A stretch of DNA of 64,000 nt from Protopterus annectens (Eukaryota; Chordata; Ceratodontiformes; Protopteridae), in contig NC_056732.1 of assembly GCF_019279795.1 (NCBI RefSeq), positions 1,076,159,740 to 1,076,223,739 of the forward strand, in the 5' to 3' direction. The notes below the pieces were generated by a model. That model worked only from the letters and a program-made list of their open reading frames with translations. It did no database searches and was not told the DNA's origin. Of the stretch, positions 1-11,109 are shown one piece after another (positions within the stretch are counted from its first letter, which is position 1; the number at the start of each line of letters is the position of its first letter). The translations under genes and the position numbers were made by a program.

Positions 1-334
1 ATAATTTTCTAAAGATGTAGCTATCAAAAAATAATATGGACTAATCAATTTATTGCATTTTATATCATTATTAAAATCGATACTATTAACATAATAATTC
101 TTTTTCCAGACAAACATTCAGATATTTTTTTTCTAACTTCTTTACTCTACTTATCTAACCATCATATATTTTAACAGAATATTTATGTTATATATTCCTT
201 CTCCTTCTTTACTGCTATACCATTATTACTTTTCTTTATTAAAAATGTTTATCTTTGTTTTTCTTTACATACATAAATTCTTCTTTCAAAAGAACTTGTA
301 TGATTTATTGTATATATTTTATTTAAAAAAAGTA
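1..334. other. AT-rich sequence, no feature recognised
   Basis: Low-complexity AT-rich DNA with short T and A runs. I see no open frame, repeat unit or element end before the left arm of the palindrome begins at about 335. Confidence 0.6.
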
Positions 335-491
335 GTTACTAACTGAAGCAGTTGGTCTCTCTGTATTTATTGTACCTAATACAATACCATAGCTAAGTAG
401 TTGGTCACAGTAAATAGCTAAATACTGTGGTATGCATGTGTACAAATGCAAGTAACACTAATAAACCAAAAAAGCACAGTATAATTTTTCA
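335..491 (+). repeat. Inverted copy of the ERV-A LTR 3' end
   Basis: This is the LTR terminus in the opposite orientation to ERV-A, ending in CA at 490-491. It keeps a stretch near 393-410 that the 5' LTR also has (near 42480) but that the true 3' LTR end at 1108-1247 has lost. The loss in the right arm therefore came after the duplication. Confidence 0.8.
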
Positions 492-1247
492 GTAATATTT
501 TTAAAGTCAATGTGAATGGAATACTTTTATCTGTAGTTAGGTTATATCACAAGTGGGTCTACTATGGTTGATAGAAAACTCACTTGACTGAAAATGAAAT
601 TACTAGGACCACTTCACTGAAAGCTCACTTCACTGAAAACTCATTTCGTTGAAACTTATTTTGTTGAAAGTTATAAATGGCCATTTCCCCACTGTAGTGC
701 AATCCTGGAGTTAGTATATAAAGTAAAGGGGGGGGTGTGGGGGGGCACAGTCCCCCACATATTATAAACATTTTAAACTGTACACAGTGATACTGACAAG
801 TACAATGAGTAAGTGTTTCCAAAAGAGAATGTATAACCAAGATATGTGGGGGGCTGTGCCCCTCACCCCCCCTTACTTTATATACTAACTCCAGGATCGC
901 ACTACAGTGGGGAAAAGGCCATTTATAACTTTCAATGAAATGAGTTTCAGTCAAGTGAGTTTTCAGTGAATTGAGCTTTCAGTGAAGTGGTCCTAGTAAT
1001 TTAATTTTAAATCAAGTGAGTTTTCAATCAACCGTAGTAGACCTACTTGTGATATAACCTAACTACAGATACATTTATTACATTCTCATTGACTTTAAAA
1101 ATATTACTGAAAAATTATACTGTCCTTTTATGGTTTATTGGTGTTACTTGCATTTGTGCACATGCATACCACAGTATTTAGCTACTTAGCTACGGTATTG
1201 TATTAGGGAAAATCAATACAGAGAGACCAACTGCTTCAGTTAGCAAC
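335..1247. repeat. Long imperfect palindrome mirroring the outer end of ERV-A
   Basis: Positions 335 to about 767 are the reverse complement of about 838 to 1247, with a spacer of roughly 70 bp. The arms differ by scattered substitutions and small indels, roughly 90-95% identical by eye. Each arm holds the terminal ~140-160 bp of the ERV-A LTR, the DNA next to it, and a run of related short segments built on ACTGAAA / CACTT(C/G)A. The middle contains G-rich/C-rich complementary blocks near 728-755 and 845-870. Both the LTR end and its flank are mirrored, so the inversion arose after ERV-A integrated. Confidence 0.85.
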
Positions 1248-1464
1248 TTTATTGTTTAGAATTGTACCTTTAGTTCTACAACATGCAAAATAATGCTTTC
1301 AGCTCTCTATGGCAAATTCCCAAAGCTTATTTTTAAACACTCATATTTATACAGAGTCTGATGTTTTTTTTTCCCAAAGTCTGATTTATAACAGTCTTTC
1401 TTTGTTTCTTCTAATTTATGATTGTCCTTGGTCCTTGGAAACTCGGTGGTCTTTGGAAACTCTG
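1108..1464 (-). repeat. ERV-A 3' LTR, distal (R/U5-side) part
   Basis: Aligns by eye with 42401 to about 42757 of the 5' LTR. It ends at 1108 with the canonical CA (TG on the plus strand). The LTR is broken at 1464/1465 by the Harbinger element and resumes at 21901. Confidence 0.9.
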
Positions 1465-1500
1465 GGCAGGATTCACGATGGCTTGCATGGAGTCTAAGAG
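1465..1500 (+). repeat. Harbinger left terminal inverted repeat
   Basis: Begins GGCAGGATTCACGATGG and ends in CTAAGAG. It pairs with 21871-21900 in inverted orientation; the first ten bases match except the first, then similarity continues with a gap of about 6 bp. Confidence 0.75.
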
Positions 1501-1965
1501 TAGTGTGAGACTCCATGCAGCCATAGCGAACCAGGAACAGCCCGAAATACCATGTAAGAGACCAGCTAAAATGTCTCTTACACCGGCAGGGCGTAGATAT
1601 GCTAATTACCTCACTTGCAGCCGAAAGGCATGCAAATGAGGTAGATTAGCGATCCACAAAGCTGAAACCAGCCAGTGTAAGAGTCGTGTTAGGTGCAGAA
1701 ATGTACTCAGTTGACAACTGAGTATGTTTCTGCAAATAACCCAATGGAGCCATGTCAGCACCAAATAAAGTATTCATATGTGTCAGGCAGCATGCCAATG
1801 GCCAAATATGTGGCCATTGGCATGGTAACCCGATGCAAACATGAAAAAAAATAATTATTTTTTTTTCGGCGATCGGTGAGGTTTAAATGCAGCGCAGCCC
1901 CACGCAAACGGGCTGCGCTATATAAAACATAAAAATAAAGGTTTTAAACCCACAAATGTGGGTTT
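1485..1965. promoter_or_regulatory. Chain of seven hairpins in the left subterminal region
   Basis: Seven successive inverted repeats lie at 1485-1518 (11-bp perfect stem), 1553-1582 (stem TGTAAGAGA), 1601-1650, 1694-1734, 1791-1824 (14-bp perfect stem), 1891-1919 and 1946-1965. TGTAAGAG or its complement occurs at 1553, 1575, 1676 and 2155, with close variants at 1493 and 2055, and again near the right end. In other Harbinger elements the Myb-like protein binds subterminal repeats; that role here is inference. Confidence 0.7.
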
Positions 1966-2823
1966 TATGCAATGCATGGATGTACAATGCAGGGACTAGC
2001 AGACCTAAAACAACATGGCCACCGTTTAGTGGTTGCTAAGGGGGGGAAGCTGAGTGTAAGACACGTAACTAAGCATTAGTAGGCAATCCTATGTAAATGA
2101 GTGGTAGGATAGTGAATCTCACTGTCACATAGCAAATGAGCACACTCCGTGTAGTGTAAGAGTTACATAAGGAGGAGTAACAGAGTAAGAGATAGGTGAC
2201 ATCACAGGGGGAATGTTAGAAAGAAATCAAGCTCATTGGAGCAAAGTGGTATGTGAAAGATGTCAGTCACACAGCATAGAAAGAGGAGTGTCAACAGATA
2301 AGCATGGGAAAGTCAAGAAATGGAAGGTGTGCACTGTGGCTAACACCAAAGTTTCTTGCTGTGTGTGCATGCGCGCGTGTGCGCGCTGGGAGGCGCGAGT
2401 AAGACAGAGTGCGCACGTGTAAGGCAGAGTAAGCATTATGGAGCCTGTTTAAAGATCTGTAAACCTGTTTGCGCTGGTGTGCGTGCGTTTTAACCTGAAT
2501 AAGCAGATTGTAGTCTGTGTAAGCATGTGTGCGTGCGTGGTAGCCACTGTGAGCGTGTTTTCGCTGGTATGCGCGCTGCTCCCCCCCGAGGAAACAGAGA
2601 GGAGAAAGGAAGCAGAAGAAATAGTAGGAAGCTAGCAGGGAATACTGGCAGAGCTTGCAGGTGAAAACAATTAGAAGCAGGCAGTTACACAGGCAGAATA
2701 CTAGCCCAGCCTAGCACTTAAAACACTGCAAACAGCATTGCAGTATGTTTCTCTCAAGAGACACTGCAAGACAGGAGTAAGCTATTAGAAGTGAAAACTG
2801 AAAAAGCTGCACTCAGACCAAAC
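1966..2823. other. Non-coding 5' region of the Harbinger transposase
   Basis: No supported gene. It contains further TGTAAG(A/G)-type motifs (about 2055, 2155, 2185, 2400), a GT/GC-alternating stretch (2350-2580) and a C run at 2581. It probably holds the transposase promoter, but I cannot point to a defined one. Confidence 0.4.
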
Positions 2824-3976
2824 ATGCTAGGGGCTGCCATAGCTGTTATAAGGAGACATAGGAGACTTGCTGAGGGTGGTGAGAATGCAAATGCTGCCAG
2901 ACAACCCACAGTGAGGAGACGGAGAAGAGTGTACAGGTCCAGGGTCACCTACCAGGGGTTACATGAGCTGGAGATAGTGGAGCGCTATAGAGTGGACAGA
3001 GACCTCCTGCAGCAAATTGTTGAGCTGTGCAGGCCACGCCTCACACACAGAACCAACAGAGGGGAACCCATCCCAGTGGAAACCAAGGTATGTGTTGGCC
3101 TAAGAATACTAGCAACAGGTACCTTCCAGAGACCAACTGGTGATATGATGGGGATCTCACAGGCATCAGCATACAGGGTACTGCACCAGTTCCTGGATGC
3201 CATGTCGGCACATGTTGGAGATCATGTATATTTCCCCAATTCCCATGAGGCATTGGCCAGCAATATGCGACTCTTCCATCAAATAGCGGAATACCCTGAG
3301 GTAGTGGGTGCAATAGACTGCACGCATATATGTATCAAGGCACCAGCTGGTGAGCGGGGTAGGGCCTACATTAACCGCAAGGGCTTCCCCTCCATCAACT
3401 GCCAGGTCATGTGTGATGCCCAGGGCATAATAACGAATGTGTGTGCTGGCTGCCCTGGAAGCTACCATGATTCCCATATCTGGCATCTGACGCAGCTGTA
3501 CCAGACATTTGCCAATGGGGACATCCCACATGGACACTTAGTGGGGATGCTGGATATGCACTGGAGCCGTGGGTGATGACACCCATCAGAAACGCACACA
3601 CACACCTGAACAAGAACTCCATAATGAGGCACACGCACAAACACGAAATGTAATAGAGTGTGTGTTTGGGCTGATCAAGTCACGGTTCCGGTGCCTGGAC
3701 ACATCTGGTGGAGCCTTGCAGTACTCACCAACTACAACTACCCAAATTGTCATGGTATGTGCTATGCTACATAATATGATACTGCGAAAACAGCTGCAGC
3801 AGGACCAGCATAGGGCCGGGACAAACAGCCCCCCACCATTGCCAAGGCCATCACAGGGAGAGTGTGACTCGGAGGAGGAACAACCTGAGCATGCCCCAGT
3901 AGGCAGAAGGAGGCGTGCCCAGTATGCCCTGGCCTTGGCAAAGAGGCAACGCATAGCACATACAATGGCTCAGTAG
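2824..3976 (+). pseudogene. HARBI1-like DDE transposase, frameshifted
   Basis: The likely start is ATG 2824 (MLGAAIAVIRRHRR). The first frame runs to 3576 and contains the first two acidic motifs of the Harbinger nuclease fold: AIDCTH and GSYHDSHIW. A second frame around 3540-3640 continues with GDAGYALEPW. A third frame to 3976 carries NVIECVFGLIKSRFR, with the third catalytic residue (E), followed by a basic tail. Two frameshifts are therefore needed; the second lies near an (AC)n run at 3598. All three acidic residues are visible, so decay looks recent relative to the LINE debris. The enzyme would nick the element ends together with the Myb-like partner. An intron across 3540-3600 is less likely, because the frames nearly abut. 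Confidence 0.85.
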
Positions 3977-4449
3977 GAACCCTGGGAATGATACCCCTCT
4001 CTGACTCACTCATATAGTAAAAGGGACACCTAACATGACACAACCTGCTTTCAAACATGTACAGGGAGTGTAGTATGTGCATCTGGCATAGGCAGTCCTG
4101 CAGCACCACCTGAGGCATGATTGCCATGTGTTAAGCAATGTAACACCATCTAGTATATGCAAACATGATGACCTTGCCTAACATCGCACCCTCACCAAGC
4201 ATGATGCCACACTATGAAGACAACAAGATCAAGTACAATAATTGGCTGAAGTATTGCTGTTAGTCAAAGGGGAACAAATGGCTGACAGCCTGGGATGACA
4301 TGCCGAGCAAGACATGATGCTCCACCTGCTAGGGATGGCACGCACACAGCACACCTGGCTGTGTGGATACTGGCAAAGGCTGTTGTCACCCCCACTGTGC
4401 CTTGAATAGGTAAGGCTGGAAACACAAACCCACCACCATAGGTAGCACA
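3977..4449. other. Spacer between transposase and LINE fragment, no gene
   Basis: No open frame with family similarity. Probably the transposase 3' untranslated region and flanking element DNA. Confidence 0.4.
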
Positions 4450-5655
4450 AGGGATAACAACCTGGACGTAATGCTACCCAATGCCAGAAGTCTAAACTGC
4501 AAGATGCATGCAGACCAAACCCACCTCAGCATGGAGAATGGTAATATCTTTTCTGTAACAGAAACCTGGGTCAAGGCTCAGAAGAGCACCCTAATACCAC
4601 CAGGTTATGCCTTATACCATGCTTTACAGCCCCAAAACATGGAACAAACTACAATAGGAGTGTGGCTATCAATAATTGTCAAGGATAACCACACCCTCAG
4701 GTTGGTACCACAGCAAGAAGCAGCATGGACTATCCACGGGCAAGTAACAGTGGCTCAAACTGCGTCCCAGTTTGCAGCCTGCTACAGACCACCCTCCCAA
4801 ATCCAGGAACCCCAGTCAGCCTTCCTGAAGACACTGCAGAGTATGAATGTCTCACCAAATACCAAACAAGGCACACACAAAGTATGACATAGGTGGTAAT
4901 CCATTATGTACGGAAGAAGTAATCAGGGACCTAGGGACATAAGTGGACAGTAACCCATCATGTGACACTCACATTGCCAAGGTGGCCAGGAAGACCTGCT
5001 ATATTGCCCACCTTAGCATGAAAGGATGCACATGTAGATCAAGAGAGGTCACTGTGCCCCCATACTCTTCTCTTATCAGGCCCATACCTGAGAACAATGC
5101 CCCATTGTGGATGTACCTTACCTGACACCTGCAGCAATTAGAAAGACCCCAAACGTACCTCACCAAGAGGATAAAGGGTCCAAACATTTGTCATCTGCTG
5201 CCTGGCTGAAGAAACCACAGCCCAATTCACATGCATACTGCCCAGTCAGAGGCGATGTATGCCTGATGTACAAGGCCATGTCCAACCCAGAATGAATGGA
5301 CATGCTCCACTGCAGAAACTCCAAATACAGCAGAGACACCACACTGAGATATCTGAACCTCCACACAGAGATAAATAGGATGTGCTGGAGGGACAGACTC
5401 ATAACCCAGAGGCTCCTTACACTATGGAACAGAATCCCAGTCCATGACAGGCTGAGGTCCACACTCATACTCAACAAGAGAAATCCGGTCAAGTGCATGG
5501 GAGATAGTAGGTGTACACTGGGGGCCATCACTGTGTCACATCTAGTAAAGTAAACCCTAAATGGGCATAATATGAACATTGCAAGGGGTGTCAAAAGCCA
5601 CACACAATCTGTCTAGGCTCAAACATGGCCAGGGCAGATAGCCTAGTATGAACCT
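4450..5655 (+). pseudogene. CR1/L2-like LINE fragment: endonuclease start joined to RT C-terminal end
   Basis: The translation at 4471-4880 opens with an N-A-R-S-L motif and VTETW, typical of the apurinic-like endonuclease of Jockey-superfamily LINEs. From about 4900 to 5550 it matches the C-terminal part of the RT protein also seen at 23187-23948, including SSLIRPI and QLERPQ. The middle (rest of endonuclease and RT core) is missing, so this copy is internally deleted, and it has many stops. It ends in the LINE 3' tail with repeated CCTATGAA at about 5640-5665. Confidence 0.75.
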
Positions 5656-7430
5656 ATGAACCTATGATGATACAAATTGTGCAGGACACAAAGGATAATC
5701 ACACAGCTGTCCTAACTGATGGTAGGAACCATGGTGATAATCCACAGATATGCTGTGCATTACTCAAATATCACAAACAATACACCAAACCCACACACAT
5801 TGCCAACATCCAACCTAACAGATTCTTTGCAAACTCCTCACCAGCACCAAACTGCCAAATATCTATCCCAGCAGAGTGCTGGCCCCCTGACATTGCAGAT
5901 GCTGAGGTAACAGCCAGCATCTACAATGCTAACCACACAGCATCAATGGTACCAGATGGTGTCCTGGGTTGTGTCCAACAAGAACTGTAAGAAGAATGGA
6001 ACACCAAATAGCACTACTGCTCACTCTCAGTCTTACCACAGGATATGTACCCAAAGAGCAGTGTACAGCAACAGTGGTCCCTCACCACAAAGGTGGTGCC
6101 TGAATGGATACTGCAAACTATCACGCCTCAACCCTGACTATCTTGGTCGGCAAAGTAATGGAGATGATGATCATGGACCCCAGGAATAACGAGATTGGGT
6201 ACCTACAGACATTGGACCCTACCCAGTGTGGCTTTAATAGGGCAGATCCTGCCCCTTAAACATGTCTGACTAATGTGAAACACACACCGAGGCCATTGAT
6301 GAGGGGAATGTGGTTCGCACAGCCTATCTGGACCTTGCTAAACCCTTCCATACAATACCCCAGTTGTTCAGTACAGATAAGCTCACCAGCCTAACTATAA
6401 ACCCCTATCCAAGTAGATGGGTTGCAAACCAGCTCAAGGACAGAACTGACCTGGTCAGAAATGCTGCAGCCATGTCAGACTACAAACCAGGTACAACTGA
6501 CATCCCACAAGGCACGGTCCTGGGACCTCTCTTGTATGGTATATATGTCACATAGGTACAGGCCAACATGGAAGGACTGTGTCTGAACAGGTTCGCAGAT
6601 GACTACAACATGCCCACCATATCGGACCCTCCAGCTGACACAAGCATCCTACAAAAGGCACACATAGAAACAGACAAGTGGTGCCACAGCCATGTCAACA
6701 AGCAAAATGCAGAATAGTGTATAGTCATCCCCTGTGGAAACACAGTACGTGGCCACAAATTACCACATAGGTGTTAACCCATTAAGTACATCAGGAGCAA
6801 TAAGAGACCTGGGGACACAAGGTGATAGATATCCTGCATGTGACAACCATGTGTCTGTAGTGGTTACAGAAACATACCATATACCCACCTAATCATAAAG
6901 GTAAGCACAGCTAGGTCAGGGTAGGTCATTGTGCCTCTCCAGTCATCCATCAGCAGCCTCACAATTGCATACAATGGCCCTTGTGGGATGTACCTTAGCA
7001 GACACCTGCATCAACTGGAAAGACCCCACAAATACCCCACCAGGAGGATCTCAAAGCTGTAACAGATGCCATGTGTTGCCTGATTAAACAAACTGCAGCT
7101 CCACACAGTGCCATACCGCCTGGGTAGAGGTGATCTGTGTCTGATGTATAAAGCCATGACCAAGCTGGAATCAATGGACAGTTGGCACCATGTAAAATCT
7201 GAATGCTGATGACCTATGTACATGACAGGCCTGAACCCCAACACAGACATAAACAGGACATGCCGTACCGATTGGTCCATAACCCAGAAGCTCACTCCAC
7301 TCATGACTAAACTCCCAGTACAGGTCATCCAGGGAGGAATCATGATGACTGGATGGGAGATGGTAGGTGTACCCTGGATATCACCTGTATGTCACAGGTA
7401 GACAGAGGCACAGCACACTAACCTTAAAAT
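5656..7430 (+). pseudogene. CR1/L2-like LINE fragment: RT region and C-terminus
   Basis: Decayed plus-strand reverse transcriptase region. It starts with a segment equal to the pre-RT region of the 25 kb copy (THIANI). A block at 6310-6555 has AYLDLAKPFHTIP and TDIPQGTVLGPLLYGIY, the RT fingers/palm motifs, then FADDYN at about 6592. The C-terminal region follows to about 7400. Stops and frameshifts are frequent. It lies directly downstream of the previous fragment's tail, so this is either a second insertion or a tandem copy. Confidence 0.75.
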
Positions 7431-7795
7431 ATGTCATGGCAAACACCAGTAAATATGTGTGTTGAAGGACAAACACTCTCTGACTAGCATTACAAATGGT
7501 CTAGGGCACATGGCCATTGTTTGTCACTGTCCACACAAGTTGTGGAATACATTAACAATGTCGGCCAATCTTGTTCTATGTTGTCCATATGTGAACAAAA
7601 AGCAACAAGGTCATATCTGCACAACTGGCCCTCAACCAGTCTGGTGTGCTCACTATAAATAATACAAGCAGTGATAGGACTGAAACCGACGATACTGTCC
7701 ACCACAGTGAAAGTACTGAACCAGTACACTATACGACAATACACTATTTGGTCAGTATGAAAGGATGTTAACAACTGTATGCAAACTATCCCATG
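7431..7795. other. No feature recognised
   Basis: Non-coding spacer between the LINE fragment and the 250-bp tandem array. Confidence 0.4.
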
Positions 7796-8816
7796 GGGAG
7801 TAGGGTGTGTGCAATTCTATGTAAAAGAAAAATGTCCCTTTTGGCAACTAGTATAACACACCACATGCTGCATATTCCACTGTCTAAACACCGATGATGT
7901 CAGCACCCTATAAGTATAGCAGGAGAAAGCAAGCCTCCAAGTAATGCAAATAGCTCACTCTGCTACTGCGTCTCTCACAAGTGTCATAACATAGTTAGGG
8001 GTTTGAATCCTGTAAGTGCTCAGTGTGTGTGTGAATGTGGGGGGGAAGTAGGGTGTGTGCAATTCTATGTGTAAGAGAAATGTCCCTTTTGGCAACTACT
8101 ACAAAGCACCACATGCTGCATATTCCACCGTCTAAACACTGATGATGCCAGCACCCTATAAATACAGCAGGAGAAAGCAAGCCTAACAGTAATGCAAATA
8201 GCGCGCTCTGCTACTCCATCTCTCACAAGTGTCATAACATAGTTAGGTAGGGATTTGAATCCTGCAAATGTTCAGTGTGTGTGTGAATCGGGGGGGGGGG
8301 GAGTAGGGTGTGTGCAATTCTGTGGGGAGGAGGAGTAGGGTGTGTGAAATTCTATGTGTAAGAGAAATGTCCCTTTTGGCAACTAGTGCAACACACCACA
8401 TGCTGCATATTCCACTGTCTAAACACTGATGATGTCAGCACCCTATAAGTACAGCAGGAGAAAGCAAGCCTCCCAGTAATGCAAATAGTGCGCTCTGCAA
8501 CTGCGTCGCTCACAAGTGTCATAACATAGTTAGGTAAGGGTTTGAATCCTGCAAGTGCTCAGTGTGTGTGTGAATAGGGGGGGAAGTAGGGTGTGTGCAA
8601 TTCTATGTGTAAGAGAAATGTCCCTTTTGGCAACTAGTACAACACACCACATGCTGCATATTCCACTGTCTAAACACTGATGATGTCAGCACCCTATAAG
8701 TACAGCAGGAGAAATCAAGCCTCCCAGTAATGCAAATAGCGCACTCTGCTACTGCGTCCTCACAAGTGTCATAATGCAGTTAGGTAGGGGTTTGTATCCT
8801 ACAAATGCCATGTGTG
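7796..8816 (+). repeat. Four-copy tandem array, ~250-bp unit
   Basis: Units start at about 7796, 8044, 8333 and 8581, each with GTAGGGTGTGTGCAATTCT; a partial extra start lies at about 8302-8332. Each copy carries, in order, a TATA-like CTATAA(G/A)TA, the octamer ATGCAAAT, and a box-B-like GGTTTGAATCC in three of four. G runs of varying length separate the units. Copies differ by only a few percent by eye, so the array is fairly young or homogenised. No protein is encoded. Confidence 0.9.
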
Positions 8817-9070
8817 TTTTTGACACACAGTTTGTCCATGTGTGTGGGGTGTTGTTCCCAATATTGCACAACATAGATTATATCAGTAATGTCAATGCAC
8901 ACATGATGTATGTGTGTGCCACATACACATATGCACTTGTGACCTTCAATAGTTCCCATGTCTGAAGCCTGCCTCATGTGAATACATGGAATTTGCATTA
9001 GATAACTTTATGACTGTGGTGTTCTGTGCAGGGGCAGCATGTGGTATGTGAATATATAGTGTGAGTTGTA
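8817..9070. other. Spacer, no feature recognised
   Basis: Short non-coding stretch rich in TGTGTG/CACACA between the tandem array and the minus-strand LINE. Confidence 0.4.
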
Positions 9071-9760
9071 TATGGTGTCATCCTACCAGCGAGGGATACA
9101 CGTCTGGTCTGGAGCATATAGTCCACATGTTGTTGATGAACAGGTGCAGCATGTTTTCACCTCTTGTAGTAGTGCTAACAAGTTGTTCCATAGCAATACA
9201 GTGAATAAATGCTAGGAACCTTTCAGCTAGGGTCTTGGAGCTAGAGTAATGCTCACACTCTATGTTTGGGTAGTTGCAGTCCACCCATATAATGGTGTTT
9301 GTAGAGACAGTCATATTCCCAGTGTTGTCAGGATGGCCAAGTGGGTTTCCTGGGTATGGAAGGGTGGTGTGTGCCAGGCTATGAACCTGAAGGCAGTGTA
9401 ACCCACTGTTAGTTGCACATGGATAAGCTCTGATGCTTTGTGCTGTGCCACCAACCTGGAGGTGTGTGTATCTGTGGTGCCTTTGGATACTTCCCCCCTG
9501 TTCTGGTTTGGTGCATGTTTAGGGGACGACAAGCATGGTATGAGGTATGACCTGGCAGTGATGGGGTGCACCTGGGAGCCTTGTACCAGGATTCTGTTAC
9601 TGCACAGATATTGCTGTTCTCCATGCTAAGGACAGTTTCCAGTGCATGCATCTTGAGGTTTACACTGCTGGCGTTGAGTAGCATTACTATTAGTGTCCTA
9701 TCCCGTGTGATACCTGTGTAGGTGGCTATGTAATTTGAGCCATGCATAAAAAGGTACTAT
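9071..9760 (-). pseudogene. CR1/L2-like LINE ORF2 endonuclease domain, decayed
   Basis: The minus-strand translation from about 9747 starts with a LLNASSVNLKMHAL segment (the N-A-R-S-L homologue) and has ICAVTESW, then GYTAFRFIAW. The part at 9314-9078 contains IIWVDCNYPNIECEHYSSS and LVSTTTRGENMLHLFI, matching the GDFN / TRG-N-LDL motifs of LINE endonucleases. Frame changes occur at about 9570 and 9314. It follows the ORF1 segment at 10489, as expected for one LINE copy. Confidence 0.75.
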
Positions 9761-9769
9761 GTGTGTAGC

Positions 9770-10490
9770 AAGAGCCTTTGCCAATATACAACGGCCCATG
9801 GGTGACAGGTGCAAGCTGTCCCTAGCAAAGCATCGTGGCTTGTCTAGCATGTAATCCCACGCTGACAGGCATTGGATCCCCTTTGAATGTCACCGAAACA
9901 TAAGCCAGTTGTAGACATTGATCATCCTGTCTACATATTGTGGCAGCATTCTTGGTGAGGGTAAGATGCTACTCAAGGTCAGGGTCATACCAGCCTGTGC
10001 CACATGCTCAGAGAGCCCCTCTATGTCCCCTATCAAGTAGTCCAGGGAGGTACGTCATAGGTCATTCACACTGGCACGGACAATGACTGCGTCATAGTTG
10101 TACATGCCTTGCAGTGACCTGTATGCTTGTGTTATGTGGTGGATCATAGTGCCCGACGGGCATCTCACTGTGACCTTCTCTTTGTTCAGCCTGGTGAGCG
10201 GGACCTCAGTGTACCTGATGATAGAGGTACTTATTACAACTGTAGCAGGTATGTTGTTTAGCCGTACGGGCTGTGACTGTTTGGCACACAGGCTTTGTGA
10301 GCTATGTGTTGCACGTGCTCTGTTCTGGCGTAACGTTTGATTGTGTGTGTGCTTCGCAGGTGTCTGCTGCTCAGGCAGGATGCTATTCTGAGAATCAAAG
10401 AATGTTCCTGTGTGTTTATGTGTTTGGATTGCTGTCATGGTAGGTCTATGTGAGACTGGTATTGTATTCACTGTAGTATCCCACTCCACC
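9770..10490 (-). pseudogene. LINE ORF1 with SGNH-esterase-like domain, decayed
   Basis: The open frame 10489-10055 has a low-complexity polar N-terminus rich in T, Q, N and H. It then runs VVISTSIIRYTEVPLTRLNK, a hydrophobic strand like the GDS block of SGNH hydrolases with the catalytic serine region altered, and ends in ASVNDL, matching the (G)VND block. Downstream (about 10050-9790) translations in other frames continue with DSLHLSP, similar to the DGLHLS / catalytic D-x-x-H block. ORF1 esterases are known in several CR1/L2 LINEs. The copy has frameshifts. Confidence 0.7.
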
Positions 10491-11109
10491 TGACAGGTTA
10501 TGCCAGTACTGAGTTAAGAGAGCTTAGCCCCCAGTTTGGCTATGTGGTTGCATCTCTCACAATTGTTGTAAGTTTATGGGAAGGGGAGAGGGTTGTCTGT
10601 GTACATGAGGCAGCTGTAACATTGCCACATGACTCACAGATTCACCAACTGGACCAGAGAGGAGATTGACAAGTGACCTTTGCACATGCTACCATAGTAT
10701 TGTGAATTCCATAATAATTAACAACACATAGGGCCAATGGGGAACCAGGTACTCAAGGTGAGTATGTGAGGGTGTAGTGCTTCTGATTTGTTAGTGCTGG
10801 CATATATAAATGCTTTCATGAGCAAATGCCAGGTAAGTCATATGCAATGTGTTACAGGCAACTTACATGCAAACAGGACTAACAGTGACGTTCTGTCATG
10901 TGAGACATGGATATCAGTACAGTAAGCAATACAGATGTCACTAGGGATCCACAGAGGCGCTGTAAATCTGCATTGCAGGTGTAATCAGTGTTTCAGGGAA
11001 ATAACAAGCAAACATGCATACAAACAAAGCTACAGTCAGCAGGCCTGGATCTAGTCTATGCTACAACAAACAAGGTGTACGACTACCAGTAGGTAACAGT
11101 GCAAATATG
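10491..11109. other. No gene recognised
   Basis: Non-coding. Between about 10500 and 11110 I see no coding frame or repeat unit that I can name. Confidence 0.4.

Noticed and set aside
3569..3976. Separate small gene downstream of the transposase
   Set aside because: It carries the third catalytic motif of the same transposase and is its frameshifted 3' end.
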